Below are positions 1-7,711 of a stretch of DNA of 21,440 bases, one piece after another. Numbering within the stretch: the first letter of the stretch is position 1; every line of letters begins with the position of its first letter. The position numbers and the translations under genes were made by a program. This stretch comes from Chara braunii (lineage: Eukaryota; Streptophyta; Charophyceae; Charales; Characeae): positions 1 through 21,440 of the forward strand of contig BFEA01000858.1 in the NCBI GenBank assembly GCA_003427395.1, given 5' to 3'. Below the pieces are notes generated by a model. That model made no database searches, was not told the origin of the DNA, and worked only from the letters and a program-made list of their open reading frames with translations.

Positions 1-1
1 G

Positions 2-1066
2 GAGAAATTGCAGAAGGCTTTAGAAGAGCAAAAAGAGAAACCTCCTGCGATAGAAGAGCAGCTTGTTCTCCTCAGAGAGACAGTCCTCAACACAAGGCAA
101 GACATGAATTTAGTGCATCAGACACTACAAAGAGTTGAAGCACATCGAGTTGAATTCGAAAACGTCTGGAATAATTTTGTGGAAAAGTCAGCCAAAGATG
201 TTGACCAACATGTGCAAACTTACATCCAGACTTTGGACGAACAAATTAATAAAGTTTTTACCCCGGAAGTTGTAGAAAAGATAATGAAAGGAGTTGAAGG
301 CGACGGAGGAGATGGAAATGGCGACGGTGATGATGACAAGAGCGGAAAGAAGAAAATTGGGGATTCAAAAGAAAAACTTCCTCAGATAACCGGGCAAGTG
401 AACAAGATAAAACTTTAACTGCCCTGGACTTACATCGGAAAGAAAGAAGAGAGTGTGTTACACTGGGCGGCGACAATTGAAACCTATGTGTATGGACAAC
501 GTATTCCATTTTGGGACAGAGTGTTGATGGCAACTTCGTGCATGGGAGGCGACGCCATGAGCTTCGCCATCTCGCTGCAAAAGAAAGCGGGATGCAGCTC
601 TATGGTAGAATACTCGCAGCAAACACGAATCGAGGATATCCTTAAATTGATAAGAGAGAGATTTGAGGACAAAAACTTGGCAAGACGTACTGAGATGTTG
701 ATCCTCAGTCTTCCTGACAGGAAATGGAAAAGTACCTCTGCAATAAAGGCAACCATGGACGAACTATTGCAATGCCCTGATTACGGATTAACGCCGGCCC
801 ATATCTTAAATAGTTTTGCACGAGCACTCCCGGATCCCCTAAGAACGCAACTTTATCCTCGCACAAAGGAAGAAGGGATGACGTATGAGAAGTTCGGCAA
901 GATCGCAATAGACCATGTCGGCTTCCTCGCTGAAGCAAATTATTGTCATTACTGGAAGGATCTGCAAGCAGGTAAGCGATGGCAAAACCGTACTATCTCA
1001 GGGTCTATACCTGGGAAAGACAGTCTCCTTCTAACTCAACCAGGCCTCACGCCCCCTAACTGCTAG
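2..1066 (+). pseudogene. LTR-retrotransposon gag remnant, 5' truncated by window edge, one in-frame stop
   Basis: The reading frame is already open at base 2, so the start lies outside the window. The first ~138 codons are hydrophilic and probably coiled coil, ending in an acidic Gly/Asp run followed by a Lys-rich stretch (about 295-360). A TAA at 416-418 interrupts, and the same frame then continues without a break to a TAG at 1064-1066. The second part (from about 455) looks like a retrotransposon capsid domain: a tryptophan after the start (HWAATIETYVYGQ), a central GGDAMSFAI segment, and a helical stretch with RFEDKNLARR. Gag proteins of this type form the capsid and package element RNA. 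No complete CCHC zinc knuckle follows. Homology is by overall pattern rather than a diagnostic motif, so retroelement gag is likely and the exact family is uncertain. Confidence 0.6.
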
Positions 1067-1427
1067 GTTACAGAGCAGCGCGACTCACTCCAGCTCCCGC
1101 CAGTTTTGTCATGTGTCAGAAACCCCCAACTGTCCTTTAGGATGCCCCCCGCATAGCATCCCCAGATCTCTCTGCAAGGCCTCATGCCCTCACCTTCGGC
1201 AAGCTACAGGGCATCACCCCGGCTCCGGCCAGCGTCGTTCTGGCATTGGACAGCCACGAATCCTGAATATAACAGTCTAAATCCAGTGCAGCTTCGTACA
1301 ACCCATGAGTATAACAGCAATGGAGAATCGTAAAAACCGAATGTCAATGAGAGCTTGCTCTCGCCACTACCAACAACATTAACCAGGCCCCTTCTCCCTA
1401 CTTGGCGCTCGGCGCCCAGCCTACTCC
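1067..1427. other. No gene seen; degraded gag-pol linker
   Basis: All frames carry stops and I recognise no domain. The stretch lies between the gag remnant and a possible protease remnant on the same strand. A short Cys/His-containing piece around 1105-1160 could be a ruined zinc knuckle, but the spacing does not fit and I do not call it. Confidence 0.4.
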
Positions 1428-1520
1428 CTACTAATTGACAGTGCAACTGTTGACGTCAGCAGCCAACGAAGTACTTTAAGATGTCGCCCAATTCAGATCA
1501 TCGCCAATACCAGGTATGTG
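1428..1520 (+). pseudogene. Possible retropepsin (pol protease) active-site remnant
   Basis: Starting at 1428 the + strand reads LLIDSATVDVSSQ. Retropepsins of Ty3/gypsy elements carry L-(I/W)-D-S-G-A-T-x-x-(F/V)-I-S around the catalytic aspartate. Here Asp-Ser is at 1437-1442 and Ala-Thr at 1443-1448, so the glycine codon is missing, and an isoleucine seems lost before the serines. The order (gag upstream, this downstream, same strand) fits a retroelement. The segment is short and homology fades by about 1520, where a run of CATCAT begins, so this is suggestive only. Confidence 0.35.
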
Positions 1521-1639
1521 CCCTCACATCATCATCATCATCATCCTCCTGCCTTCTTCCTGGTCGTCCACCCACTTCTTCCCTCTGTACACCCGAAGAC
1601 CACCCTGCGCCTTGCTATACATCCAAGCCCCAACCAACT

Positions 1640-1949
1640 ATGGAGGCTGGGCTATGGATGGGCCTCTGCTGCAACTGCTGGGCCCCGTTCAGTTAGGCTT
1701 CAAAATTGTCTGTGTATATTGCTGCGAATCCTACCCAGGCATTTCAGAAAGGCCTAGAAGGCCGTGGAAAATCTTTGCTGCTCGGGGCCTGGGTTCCCTC
1801 AACCAACTGGCGCGACACAACTGCCTGTACTCGACATACGAAATTGACAGCCCTGGGCCTCTCATGATTTGTTAGGCCCACCTTCACTTAGGGCGGGCAC
1901 ATCTGTATCAGGGGGCCCTTTATGCCTCTCGAGGAGCTAAAACCTCACA
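1640..1949 (-). mobile_element. LTR fragment in minus orientation, same family as the LTR at 19708
   Basis: On the minus strand the sequence begins TGTGAGG at 1949, like the LTR start at 19708. It then shares two blocks with it in the same order: 1874-1899 matches 19781-19806 at 25 of 26 bases, and 1799-1812 matches 19869-19882 at 14 of 14. In between, similarity is looser with indels. No polypurine tract precedes 1949 on the minus strand, so this is a solo LTR or a fragment. The distal boundary (set near 1640) is a guess. It is opposite in orientation to the gag remnant to its left, so it is probably a separate insertion. Confidence 0.55.
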
Positions 1950-1960
1950 AAGGTCAATGA

Positions 1961-2110
1961 TTGATTGATTGATTCATCATGTGAAACAATCAATCAGCCA
2001 ATCAATCAATCAATCAATCAATCTATCAATCAATCAATCAACTTATCGGTCAATGTTGTATTCAGTCAATCAATCAATTAAGCAATCCATCAATCGATCA
2101 ATCTATGAAT
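1961..2110. repeat. TCAA/ATTG tetranucleotide microsatellite
   Basis: It starts as ATTG repeats and becomes imperfect runs of ATCA/TCAA with interruptions (CAGCC, CTATC, ACTTATCGG). It abuts the TG end of the minus-strand LTR fragment. The right end merges into the first unit of the tandem duplication. Confidence 0.85.
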
Positions 2111-2400
2111 CTAACTAGTTGTTATTGACCCATGTGATCGTTGTTTTCTAATCTGTTGCAGGTAATGGCTAATCTTTCACCATAGGGGCCCCTGATGTCA
2201 ACAAGAGGCCTGCCACGTGTGCAGGCAGTGTAGTTGCCATGTTTGCGGCAGACCACTGACGTCAGTAGGTGTTGTTGCAGCTGAGCTGCTGCCACACTTG
2301 GTAGTTGCAGCAGCAGCGAGTGCAGCAGCAGTCAGATGACGTCATCATCGGGCTGACGACGTCAGCAGTGGATCTGACACAAGATCTGCGGATGACTGGC
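2056..2400 (+). repeat. Tandem segmental duplication, copy 1
   Basis: It begins GTTGTATTCAGTCAATCAAT and ends GCGGATGACTGGC. The whole unit recurs at 2426-2793 with a period of about 370 bp and high identity, including the AACTAGTTGTTAT, TTTTCTAATCTGTTGCAGG and GCCACGTGTGCAGGCAGTGTAG segments. It contains the palindrome TGACGTCA at 2257-2264 and 2337-2344 and a G-box-like CCACGTG near 2211. No ORF with recognisable homology is present. Confidence 0.85.
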
Positions 2401-2425
2401 TGTCATCGACCCATGTGCTAACTAG

Positions 2426-2793
2426 TTGTATTTAGTCAATCAATCAATTAAGCAATCCATCAATCGATCAATCTATGAATCTAACTAGTTGTTATCGACC
2501 CATGTGCTCGTTGTTTTCTAATCTGTTGCAGGTAATGGCAGATCTTTCACCATAGGACCCCTGACGTCAACAAGAGGGCTGCCACGTGTGCAGGCAGTGT
2601 AGCTGCCATGTTTGCAGCAGACCACTGGCGTCAGCAGCAGACTGGCTGCTGTTTGCGGCAGACCACTGACATCAGTAGTTGCTGCAACACTTGGTAGTTG
2701 CAGCAGCAGCGAGTGCAGCAGCAGTCAGATGACGTCATCATCGGGCTGACGACGTCAGCAGCAGATCTGACACAAGATCAGCGGATGACTGGC
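2426..2793 (+). repeat. Tandem segmental duplication, copy 2
   Basis: This is the second unit of the duplication. It is about 23 bp longer than copy 1; the extra length lies around 2625-2675, where a piece resembling GCAGACCACTG is itself repeated. TGACGTCA occurs at 2562-2569 and 2730-2737. The 25 bp between the units (2401-2425) repeat the CATCGACCCATGTGCT motif found inside both, which suggests slippage or unequal exchange. Confidence 0.85.
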
Positions 2794-3276
2794 GTCAGCA
2801 GTAGACTGGCTGCAGCAGCAGCACATAAGGCACGTCAACAACAGGCCTACCACGTGAACAGCAGCAGGCCAGCCACGTCAGCAGGCATTGGACCCGCTTG
2901 AATTGCAGGCTTTGGATGTGCCGCTTTCAAAGGCATTTGGCCCCCACCTCCGCCCCACGTGCTCCTTTTTTTTCTTTTTTTTTTTCAGACCACTTGAGCA
3001 GTGGCCATCCCGTGTCTGGTGTGACTGCAGTTGCTGCGACAGCTGTAGCAACAGTTGCAGCAGTAAGTGCCACATCAGCGACTGACGCAACAGCAAACCA
3101 AGTGCAACAACATTTGCGACACCACCAGCATCTGTTACTACATCTTTTGCAGCAACAGCTGTTGCGGCACTTGCAGCAACAGTTGCAGCTGTGCAATTGT
3201 GGCAATGGCAGGGCCATCTGCATCTGCAAGCGAGTTTTTGGGGGGTGCAATGGGAAGCGGGACAGAGGAGTTCTAT
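2794..3276. other. CAG/GCA-rich low-complexity stretch, no gene
   Basis: Degenerate CAG, GCA and CAA triplets dominate 2794-2900 and 3020-3230. Frames here read as Ala/Val/Thr-rich or Gln/His/Leu-rich low complexity. They resemble the repeat tail of the hAT gene in style, but I see no domain and the frame changes partway. A T-run at 2966-2985 ends in CAG. Confidence 0.5.
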
Positions 3277-3584
3277 GTAGCGGACCTCTGGTGGGCCTGT
3301 GAGACCAGCCCCTTGGCCTGTTCTCACAGGCCTGTGTTTTATTCGGGGCAGTACAGTCCAGGCCGGTACCTCTGTCGGTACCAGCCAGTCCAGTCCAGTC
3401 CCGTCAGTCCGCTGGGGTATACCCCAACAGTTGTCTGTTTTCAGGAGCATTCTACACTTGCAGGATTTTGGAGTACGTGCGTTGGAGTCCTGCGTGGGAG
3501 CTGCGCTGTGCATCTTGCTCCCCCCTTCTTCCTCCATCTTTATCTCTACCACTAGCGGAGCACCACACCTGGTGGGTCCGCTAC
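3277..3584. mobile_element. 308-bp terminal-inverted-repeat (MITE-like) element, copy A
   Basis: It starts GTAGCGGACC and ends GGTCCGCTAC, a perfect 10-bp terminal inverted repeat. The same 308-bp sequence recurs in direct orientation at 13095-13402 with about 11 differences by eye (about 96 percent) and no length change. Similarity stops at the inverted repeats except for ATT after the right end, which supports these boundaries. It has no convincing coding capacity: the ORFs that cross it are shared by both copies only because the DNA is. This size and structure fit a non-autonomous DNA transposon. No clear target duplication was found, so the superfamily is open. Confidence 0.75.
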
Positions 3585-3593
3585 ATTGGTATT

Positions 3594-3694
3594 GGAGCGG
3601 GAACGTTCCCCGCTCCCACCCACCACCCCGTACAGCTGGAAATACAGCAAACCCGACAACGGTTTTTTTCGCTGTTTTTTGGCTGATTTCCAGC
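3594..3694. repeat. Two inverted repeats (hairpin-forming)
   Basis: 3594-3616 is a near-perfect palindrome of GGAGCGGGAAC against GTTCCCCGCTCC with one extra base. 3635-3648 pairs with 3682-3694 (GCTGGAAATACAGC against GCTGATTTCCAGC, one bulge). They begin 10 bp after the 308-bp element. They may be part of another small element, but I cannot set its ends. Confidence 0.55.
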
Positions 3695-3841
3695 GAAAAG
3701 GAGGGGAAAAGCAGGCGGCTGCTGAAGGTGGCATGTGGCAAAAAAGGGAGGCACCACCATGAGCGCGTGCACACAAGCGCCAAGGCAGCGCACACGCGCC
3801 CCACTCTCGGATTTACATTATTAAGATCCGAGAATTCTTGC

Positions 3842-3924
3842 TGCTGCCGGGGTTTGAACCCAGGCGCTTCGTGAGCCATGCACGTGAGTAAGCACCCTTA
3901 TAACACACTCGCCACAGAGTGTAA
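3842..3924 (-). mobile_element. tRNA-like sequence, probable SINE head or tRNA pseudogene
   Basis: On the minus strand, GGTTCAAACCC (3850-3860) is a full match to the RNA polymerase III B-box consensus GGTTCRANYCC. TGGCGAGTGTG (3904-3914) is close to the A-box consensus. The 43-nt gap between them suits a tRNA with a long variable arm. The acceptor stem does not pair well, so it is not a functional tRNA. Downstream on the minus strand is a hairpin (3805-3812 with 3826-3833) and unrelated sequence, as expected for a SINE body. A second copy in the genome would be needed to be sure. Confidence 0.4.
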
Positions 3925-4319
3925 ATGTCCCTATAGCACGACACAACCCTCTTGAAGAGGTGCCGTGCTGGCTATTTCCTCCCCCCCCCCCCTCCCCCCC
4001 TTGCCGGCGAGCAGCGAGCAGCAACGGGCAGGCTGCTATTTGTTCCCCCCCTCGGCTGGCTGTTGTTGCCTGTGCACGTGGCCATCTCTGCTGCCACGTG
4101 GCACCTCGTGGTGGAACTCAAGACCCCCCTGCTTAGGGGGCTGCTCTACAGTGGTGAGGGTCTGCTCACACAGCAGACCCTAGATCTACAAATATGCAGA
4201 ACTGCTGCTGGTAGGGGCTGATCAAGATCTCAGCCCCCTCTCTCCTCCAGCCGGCTTGCTGCAGCGAAGGCTAAGAACCTTCTGGTCTTGGTATACCTTG
4301 TGCCCTTGGAGACACCAAG
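3925..4319. other. No gene seen; C-runs and short direct motifs
   Basis: It contains long C-runs around 3980-4000 and short palindromes such as TGCACGTGGCC and GCCACGTGGC (4073-4100). Open frames here are Pro/Leu-rich composition artefacts. Confidence 0.4.
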
Positions 4320-4790
4320 GGCCAGGTATCTCTTCTCTCTCTCCCCTCTCTCTACTAACCCACCCTCCATATCTCTCTCTCTCTCTCCTCTTACTCATAC
4401 CCCTCTCCCCACCCCACCTTTTCTCCCACCACCCATTCTTTTACTCTCTTTTCTTTATTTATTTTCTTTTCTTTCCTCCTCCTTTTCTCTTTGCTTCTTG
4501 ATCCCTCTCCACCTTTCCCCAACCCTCCTCTCCCCCAACTACCACCACATCATCCCCCCACCTTCCACTTCCATCTTTTTCTCTCTCCTACCTATTTTTT
4601 TCTTTTCTCCGTCACTTTTTCATTCCCCTTCCCCCCTACTTCAAATTTTTTCTGTTTTTCTTCTTTCTATCTCTCTTTTGATTTATCCTTTCTCTTTTTT
4701 CCAAAAATTCGAATTATCTTCTTCCCCACCTTCTTTTCTTATTTTCTGATTTATTTTATTTATTTTTCTATTTATTCTGAAAATTCGACT
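4320..4790. repeat. Long polypyrimidine tract
   Basis: About 470 bases consist almost entirely of C and T on the + strand: CT dinucleotide runs at the left, CCCC/TTTT mixtures in the middle and T-rich sequence at the right. ORFs across it read as Ser/Pro/Leu/Phe low complexity, which is explained by composition alone. Confidence 0.85.
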
Positions 4791-4836
4791 TTCTTTACGG
4801 AAATCCTAAATCTGATTAGGTGTTAGTCTTTCTTGC

Positions 4837-4884
4837 TTTCGGCACACGTTTTGACCCCGTTGGGGTAACGAAGTGCTGCCGAAA
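4837..4884. repeat. Hairpin repeat, copy 1
   Basis: It starts TTTCGGCA and ends TGCCGAAA (8-bp perfect inverted ends). Between them lies TTTTGACCCCGTTGGGGTAACGAAG, whose GACCCC/GGGGT core can also pair. Confidence 0.7.
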
Positions 4885-4911
4885 TTTTCTGATTTTCTCT
4901 TACTTAGTCTT

Positions 4912-4956
4912 TTTCGGCACACTTCGACCCCATGGGCGTAACGAAATGCTGCCAAA
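4912..4956. repeat. Hairpin repeat, copy 2
   Basis: Same layout as the copy at 4837: TTTCGGCACAC, then CGACCCCATGGGCGTAACGAAATGC, ending TGCCAAA, where one stem base has changed. Confidence 0.7.
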
Positions 4957-5001
4957 ATTTTTGAAAAATCAGATACTCCATTTCTCTCCCCCTCCTCATC
5001 T

Positions 5002-5011
5002 ACTTATTTAC

Positions 5012-5042
<31 letters not shown>

Positions 5043-5079
5043 TTATTATTATTTTTTTTTTATTATTTTTTTTTTTTTG
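5002..5079. repeat. ATTT microsatellite grading into a T-run
   Basis: About ten TTTA units are followed by ATT units and two long T-runs. It ends at GCGGCATCTTGACCCTAGTG (about 5080-5099), which resembles the left half of the hairpin repeat. Confidence 0.85.
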
Positions 5080-5122
5080 CGGCATCTTGACCCTAGTGTG
5101 CTCACCTTGGTCTCTCCTTTCC

Positions 5123-5170
5123 CCTTGGCACATTCTTGACCCCATGGGGGGTAAGGAAATGCTGCCGAAA
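5123..5170. repeat. Hairpin repeat, copy 3
   Basis: Left end TTGGCACATT is slightly diverged; then TTGACCCCATGGGGGGTAAGGAAATGC and TGCCGAAA. It shares the order and spacing of the other two copies. Confidence 0.65.
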
Positions 5171-5603
5171 ATTAAAAAAAAATAAATATTGTTTCTTCTC
5201 TTCACATCTTTTACTTATTTTTTTGATTATTTTTATTATTTAGTTATTTCCTTATTTATTTTTATTTTCTCTCGAAATCTTGCTGTTTATTTATTTTTCT
5301 CCCGCCTTCCCCCCCCTATGCTTGTTATTTTATTTTCTTGATTAGGTTACCGGCACTGTACCCTAACCACTCAAACTCCGGTTAGGGTTTTCTTAGGGTT
5401 TTTCTAAGGTTTAGAGTTCTTCAACCCCCCCCAACTCCCCTTTCTATTCGGGCACCCTGGACCCGGACCACCCCTCCCCCTTTGACGGCGCCCGCGCCAG
5501 CCTTGCTATCGCCGTCCGCCGCCTTCTACCGCAGACTCCCCCCTATGCCCTCCGCTCACGCGGACCCCTCCTGGCCCCCTCCAGTCCGGCCCGTCACCTC
5601 CCC
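5171..5603. other. No gene seen; AT-rich then C-rich leader of the downstream element
   Basis: 5171-5340 is T-rich low complexity. 5430-5603 is C-rich and leads to the gag start at 5604. If the chromovirus still has a 5' LTR or primer-binding site it should be here, but I find no TGG-type primer-binding site and no segment repeated after 11953. Confidence 0.35.
5382..5401 (+). promoter_or_regulatory. Paired telo-box-like motifs
   Basis: TTAGGGTTT occurs at 5382-5390 and 5393-5401, with GGTTAGGG on the other strand at 5361-5368. This is the reverse complement of the plant telo-box AAACCCTAA, known in plant promoters, and also resembles the plant telomere unit TTTAGGG. It could be a promoter element of the element that starts at 5604 or a tiny interstitial telomere relic. 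Confidence 0.3.
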
Positions 5604-7711
5604 ATGGCCGACGGTGTGTCACACGCCGCCGACGCGGCGACGACCACGGCACAGGGCTCCACACCCGTGCCGACAGACCAGGGCCACCAGCCCCAGGGGG
5701 ATCTGCACACCCTTATCACCTCCCTCCTCGCACCCATTCAGCCGCAACTCGCGATCCTCGCGCCCTTACAGGCGCAAGTGGCGATCCTTGGCGCCGACAT
5801 GCAGCAACTCCAGGACGCTGCTTGCCCTTCATCTCCTGGCTCCCAGTCCGGGTACCCCGTCTTCCGACAGGGTGGCCACGGCGGAGCTTCCTCCTTCACC
5901 GCCCCCGACCCGACCATCTTGGTGATTGTCCACGCCCCTAGCACGACGGCCGCCACGAGCCAGGCCCTCCCTCAGTCTACGGGCGCACCCGCCCGGATCC
6001 CGGTCACTACGGCCACGATACAACAACCCGCTACCATGGTCTCACCTTTTCCGGGTGCCCCGCTTCTCCCTCCCCTTCGCACGACCGCAACGCCACCTGG
6101 CTCTCCCCCCTCTGGGATGCCCCGCGCCGCTTGTGCGTCCTCTTCCCCCACTCTTCCTCCTGCTACCCCTTGCACGACCTACGTTCGAGGTCTCGAGGAC
6201 GAGATTGCCCAGCTCTGGGCCGACCTCGCCCTCTCATGCCTTCAGCTTCCCCCACCCTCACAGGTGGCCGCGCCTTCCAGCGCACCCCCTTCTTCCTCTA
6301 CTCTTCCTTCCATGCAGGCTCGCTTCCCTCGCCCTGCACCCTACCCATCCCCATCCTACCTCCTCCCTATCCCCTCGGTTACTGCGACCTCTTCTACCGC
6401 AACGCCGGTGCAGCCTGCCGCTGTTTCCCCCGCCGCTCCACCATGCGGCCCGGGTGTACAGTCAGTTGCCCCCCCTCCTCCTAGATCTGCGCCGACTTAT
6501 TCAGCCGCAGCGCAATCCCCTGCTTCCCGTTCTCCTCACCGCCAAAACGGTGGCGCACCACTCGTCCAGTTGACGGTACAGGCATACACGTATCTCGGTG
6601 GCTACAGTCTGCCACCCGCACGCTCCAGCTCATGGGTGCCGCACCCGGCACGTGGGTGACTCACCTCTCCACGCGCCTGCGTGGCGGTCCTTCCGACGCC
6701 TGGGAGGATTTCTACGCTTACTCCGTTCGTGCGGGTCGGACTCCGACCTTCATGGATTTCCAGGCGTTCCACGAGGATCGCTTCGGAGCCGGATATGACG
6801 TGACTGACGCCTTCGAGCGTGTCGTCACTACACGCTGGTCCGGCTCTGGTGGCACCGCCAGCCTGGATCACCACATCCAGGTCTTTCAGGACGCCCGCCT
6901 CATTTGTGACATGGCGTTCCTCCCCGAGGCGATCCTTATCGATCGTTTCTTGGCCAGCCTTCCGCTCGAGTACCGCTCCGAGCTATGACGGTACGAGTTC
7001 ACATCGACCCCGCAGGCTTACGAGGCCGCCAGGGACCATTAGCGGATGCGGGCCCGTCTTCACCCCGCCTCCTCCCAGCCACAGCGTACTGGTTACGCCT
7101 CCTCCTCCTCTCACGACACTTCCCAACGCCGTTCCTCTTTCCGCGGTCGCCCCCACCGTTCCGCGCAGCAGGGCCGCCACTTCTCACGCCGCTTCAGCTC
7201 GCTCGAGTATGGTGAGCAGGACGCTGGTGCCCGACTGTCGCCAGAGGGTGACCATAGCGACGACCTCGACCTTGGCGAGGTCGTCCACCACCACCTGGAG
7301 GACCCTACTCTCCCTATGGCTGAGCGCCTCCAGCTCATCCTCTCCACCCTTTCCCGGGCACGCAGCCGCCCTGGTCACTCTGGCGCGTCGCCCCCCGAGG
7401 TCCCTCAGCAGGACCTCCCTCAGCACTTTGTCCCTCCTCACGGTGTCCTTTCCGTTAAGGAGCGCGCGGCTATTTTGGGTCGGCGTGGATGCTTGGAATA
7501 CCGTCAGGACAGTCATACCTCCTCGCGGTGCACCTACACCACCGCCCTTGACCGCCACTACGCTGACCTTTCCAGCCAGCGTCGTGCTCAGTCCCCCCCG
7601 GCGCCTCGCATCCTCGCGGCGCCTCCTAGCCACGGTGCAGTGTACACCTGTGCCCTCCTCAGTAGTCGGCTTCCCGACATCCTCGTCATGGTTTGCCCCT
7701 CTCACTACTGA
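5604..7711 (+). pseudogene. gag: Chromovirus gag (capsid and zinc knuckle), frameshifted with two stops
   Basis: The ATG at 5604 sits in CCCCATGGCC. The first ~330 codons (frame of 5604, stop 6657-6659) are Pro/Ser/Ala/Thr-rich with a Gln-rich helical patch near residues 45-75. The capsid-like part lies one frame over: from about 6590 it reads WLQSATRTLQLMG, and SDAWEDFYAY and FQAFHEDRFG follow, the pattern of a retrotransposon gag core. So a one-base frame change lies between 6485 and 6659. In this second frame, TGA at 6986-6988 and TAG at 7037-7039 interrupt, and it ends at 7709-7711. At 7490-7531 a CCHC knuckle (C-x2-C-x4-H-x4-C) is present but its second Cys is Tyr. Gag would form the particle and bind RNA. 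The Pro-rich N-terminal part is compositionally biased, so its boundary is less certain. Confidence 0.7.

Noticed and set aside
1516-1875. ORF with a run of six histidines
   Set aside because: The His run comes from a CAT/ATC repeat, and the rest overlaps the minus-strand LTR fragment.
2966-2988. T-run ending in CAG, like a 3' splice site
   Set aside because: No exon with recognisable coding sequence lies on either side.
3271-3278. TTCTATGT occurs left of copy A and right of copy B of the 308-bp element
   Set aside because: A target duplication must flank one copy on both sides; this is on different copies and opposite sides, probably chance.
2878-3879. 333-codon minus-strand ORF
   Set aside because: It crosses the 308-bp element, the hairpins and the tRNA-like head, shows no domain and has mixed composition. 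It is a chance open frame.
4288-5185. Ser/Pro/Phe-rich ORFs across the polypyrimidine tract
   Set aside because: Explained by composition and simple repeats; no domain and no conserved motif.
5926-6573. 215-codon Pro/Leu/Ser-rich ORF overlapping gag
   Set aside because: C-rich coding DNA leaves other frames open. It has no homology, while gag motifs are in the neighbouring frames.
6819-7690. Upstream part of the long ORF that ends in the protease
   Set aside because: The zinc knuckle and gag pattern lie in the other frame here. This part is an open shadow; only the portion from about 7697 is real pol.
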